From assembly GCF_900107095.1 (NCBI RefSeq), contig NZ_FNOR01000011.1, forward strand, positions 62,001 to 126,000: DNA of 64,000 nucleotides. Reading direction: 5' to 3'. The notes beneath the pieces were generated by a model that ran no database searches, was not told the DNA's origin, and saw only the letters and a list, made by a program, of their open reading frames with translations. The stretch is from Collimonas sp. OK242. GTDB lineage: Bacteria > Pseudomonadota > Gammaproteobacteria > Burkholderiales > Burkholderiaceae_D. Both the position numbers and the translations under genes were made by a program. Each line of letters opens with the position of its first letter. Positions within the stretch are counted from its first letter, which is position 1. This document shows positions 62,251 to 64,000 of the stretch, piece after piece.

Positions 62251-62403
62251 GGTCTTTACCTCATATTGAGACATTTGCATTATTTTTTAATTGATCTGAA
62301 TTCACGCGAGTTTTCTCAAAGCTCAAAGCTTTGATTTCAGCCTCGCCCTGGCTTCTGTTTTATCGTTTTATTTTTTCTGGAACAACAGAATACGAATGGT
62401 ATT

Positions 62404-62422
62404 GAGAATGATTGCAATTAGC
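62404..62422. promoter_or_regulatory. Fur-like box
   Basis: GAGAATGATTGCAATTAGC matches 13 of 19 positions of the classical GATAATGATAATCATTATC box. It lies centrally between the divergent cytochrome operon and the siderophore receptor, and iron control of both is plausible. Confidence 0.5.
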
Positions 62423-62524
62423 AATTACAATCGATTCACCTGCAGAGTTTCTGTTAAACATGTCTTTTTCTTCCAACAATCGAACCAACGAATTTGCAAA
62501 AAAACACTCCCGCCTCACATTTAA

Positions 62525-62552
62525 TTGCGAATGCTTCTCAATTAGATATAAT
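62525..62552 (+). promoter_or_regulatory. Putative promoter of the siderophore receptor, with second Fur-like half-site
   Basis: A -35 TTGCGA (62525-62530) and a perfect -10 TATAAT (62547-62552) are 16 bp apart. The spacer AATGCTTCTCAATTAG resembles half of a Fur box. The GTG start lies 41 bp downstream. Confidence 0.5.
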
Positions 62553-62592
62553 GCCGCCTGTTAGCAAAAATGAATAAGCAGGCGAGGATAAA

Positions 62593-64000
62593 GTGTTGAA
62601 AAAGCAGATAGCGGGCATATGCTCAATCATGCTGACGCATGGCGTAATTGCGGCAGACCTGCAATCCGGAGAGTCGTCCAGACTGCCGGACAGCCAGGCC
62701 ACAGCAGTCGGAGATGCCCAGAAAAATATCGACGCAAGGAGCAGCGAAAATGTGTTGCCTACGGTATCCGTGACGGCCAGCCGGGATGACGCCAACCCGG
62801 CGGAAAACGGTTATCAGGCAAAGCGCGCTACCGTCGCCAGCCGCAGCGACGCTGCCCTGATCGACGTACCGCAGGCGGTCAGCGTGGTGACTTCCCAATT
62901 CCTGCAGGACCGCCAGCCGGGCAGCCTGGCAGAATCGCTGGATACCGTATCCGGCATCCGCATGGGTAATACACTGGGCGGCACGCTGGATGCAATCATC
63001 AAGCGCGGCTTCGGCGACAACCGCGACAACTCCATGCTGCGCGACGGCATGCTGTCGGTCCAGCCACGCAACTTCACGCCGACCACGGAGCGTATCGAGG
63101 TACTGAAGGGACCGTCATCCATGCTTTACGGCAGCATGGACCCGGGCGGCGTCATCAACGTCATCAGCAAGAAACCGCTGCTGGAAAAGCAACGCTCGGT
63201 AACGCTCACCACTTCCAGCTACGGCGGCAGCGGCGAACAGATCGACCTGACCGGCCCGATCGGCGATTCCGGACTGGCTTACCGCTTGATCGCCGATCAC
63301 CAGCGCAGCAACTACTGGCGCAACTTCGGCGAAACCACGCAATCCGTGGCGGCGCCGTCGCTGGCCTGGTACGGCCGCGATACGACATTGTCGTTCGCCT
63401 ACGAACACATGAACTATTCGGTGCCGATCGACCGCGGCACCGTCATCGATCCGCGCAGCGGCAATCCGGTTGCGCTACCCAAGGAACGTCGTTTCGACGA
63501 AGCCTACAATGTCTCGGCCGGCCGTTCCGACGCCGTCAACCTGCGCTTCGACCACCAGCTCAACGCCGACTGGACCCTGCACGGCGGCTACGGCTTCAGC
63601 CGCAGCTACTACAATGACTGGCAGGCACGGGTACTGTCCGTCAACTATGCCACCGGCATCGCTACCCGGCGCGTCGACGCCACCCAGAACGGCGTGCAAT
63701 CGGCGCATACGCTGACCTTGAACCTGGAAGGAAAATTCAACTGGGGCCTGATCCGCCACGATATCGTCGGCGGCGTCGACTACATGCGCAACTACCGGGT
63801 GCTGGCCGACCTCTACCGCAGCCCGAGCAATAGCCAGTTCAATATCTACGACCCGGTGTACGGGCAGCTGGCGCAGGCCGGCAGCAAAATCAGCCCGGTA
63901 GATAGCGACCAGACCGACAAGCTGATCTCGCGCGGCGTGTTTGTCCAGGATTCGATACGTCTGGATGAGCGCTGGATCCTGCTGGCCGGTGCGCGCTACG
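62593..64000 (+). CDS. TonB-dependent siderophore receptor, 5' part (3' end outside window)
   Basis: Open from GTG 62593 (GAGGATAAA-GTG) to the window end, 469 codons. A signal peptide (GICSIMLTHGVIAADL) is followed by a TonB-box-like VLPTVSVTA, then the plug domain (LIDVPQAVSVVTSQFLQDRQ, LDTVSGIRMGNTLGG, FTPTTERIEVLKGPSSMLYG, DPGGVINVISKKP) and the beginning of the barrel. This is the ferric-siderophore (FhuA/FoxA/FecA-like) class. Ligand unknown. Its promoter has Fur-like sequences. Confidence 0.92.
   Translation, partial: MLKKQIAGICSIMLTHGVIAADLQSGESSRLPDSQATAVGDAQKNIDARSSENVLPTVSVTASRDDANPAENGYQAKRATVASRSDAALIDVPQAVSVVTSQFLQDRQPGSLAESLDTVSGIRMGNTLGGTLDAIIKRGFGDNRDNSMLRDGMLSVQPRNFTPTTERIEVLKGPSSMLYGSMDPGGVINVISKKPLLEKQRSVTLTTSSYGGSGEQIDLTGPIGDSGLAYRLIADHQRSNYWRNFGETTQSVAAPSLAWYGRDTTLSFAYEHMNYSVPIDRGTVIDPRSGNPVALPKERRFDEAYNVSAGRSDAVNLRFDHQLNADWTLHGGYGFSRSYYNDWQARVLSVNYATGIATRRVDATQNGVQSAHTLTLNLEGKFNWGLIRHDIVGGVDYMRNYRVLADLYRSPSNSQFNIYDPVYGQLAQAGSKISPVDSDQTDKLISRGVFVQDSIRLDERWILLAGARY

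Larger units (their letters stand above)
62251..62592. other. Divergent control region between cytochrome operon and siderophore receptor
   Basis: About 340 bp, AT-rich. It contains the Fur-like box (62404-62422) and the receptor promoter (62525-62552). No small gene is apparent. Confidence 0.6.

Noticed and set aside
1-64000. CRISPR arrays, insertion sequences, rRNA or tRNA genes
   Set aside because: No regularly spaced repeats, no transposase or integrase frame, and no rRNA- or tRNA-like segment was noticed on either strand; only the REP-like palindrome at 43756-43823 hints at mobile activity.

Overview
The window looks like a chromosomal piece of a beta-proteobacterium of the Burkholderiales, most likely Oxalobacteraceae (Collimonas or Herbaspirillum-like). 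That is inferred from GC-rich coding style, gene families and gene order, not from any marker gene; no rRNA or tRNA gene is visible. Both edges cut genes: an AraC-type regulator on the left and a TonB-dependent siderophore receptor on the right.

Layout. (1) 1-441: 3' part of an AraC regulator. (2) 542-8741: a visibly AT-richer, tightly packed minus-strand operon of seven genes (two GT2 glycosyltransferases, FAD oxidoreductase, SDR epimerase-like protein, TIM-barrel isomerase, small EamA/SMR-type membrane protein, 1058-aa polytopic membrane protein). It looks like a horizontally acquired lipid-linked sugar or cell-surface glycan operon. A decayed nhaR remnant (8904-9190) lies at its upstream edge. 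(3) 9178-13251: a translationally coupled VRR-NUC nuclease and nuclease-helicase pair with a consensus LexA box shared with the divergent yfbU. (4) 13867-17786: a degenerate GlgE-like GH13 protein and NADP-malic enzyme. (5) 18147-32821 and 42851-56560: an almost complete pathway from choline/betaine import to pyruvate. (6) 33150-41445: an RND/DUF1302/DUF1329/YCF48 envelope operon and a TorF-like porin. (7) 41541-42818: DUF1127 protein and GcvA-like LysR regulator. (8) 56650-57684: an aldo/keto reductase. (9) 57747-64000: a cytochrome b-like / ApbE / FMN-binding / porin / di-haem cytochrome operon, divergent from the siderophore receptor across a Fur-like box.

Metabolic logic of the main block. 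ChoVWX imports quaternary amines. GbcAB converts glycine betaine to dimethylglycine, DgcAB with EtfAB converts that to sarcosine, and SoxBDAG converts sarcosine to glycine plus 5,10-methylene-THF. GlyA makes serine and SdaA deaminates it to pyruvate. FdhA removes formaldehyde, and a FolB paralogue in the sox operon may support folate supply. A threonine aldolase-family gene lies beside the pathway. Two GlxA/GbdR-type AraC activators are present, one inside the transporter operon and one divergent from the glyA-dgc-etf-gbc operon. Choline oxidation genes (betA/betB) and the glycine cleavage system are not in the window.

Most interesting leads: the AT-rich glycan operon with a truncated nhaR at its edge; the SOS-box nuclease/helicase pair; a 16-codon leader peptide overlapping the sdaA start; pairs of GACAAG-like elements spaced 21 bp in two betaine-locus control regions; a REPIN-like palindrome overlapping the gbcB stop; and the extracytoplasmic flavin/haem redox operon facing the siderophore receptor.
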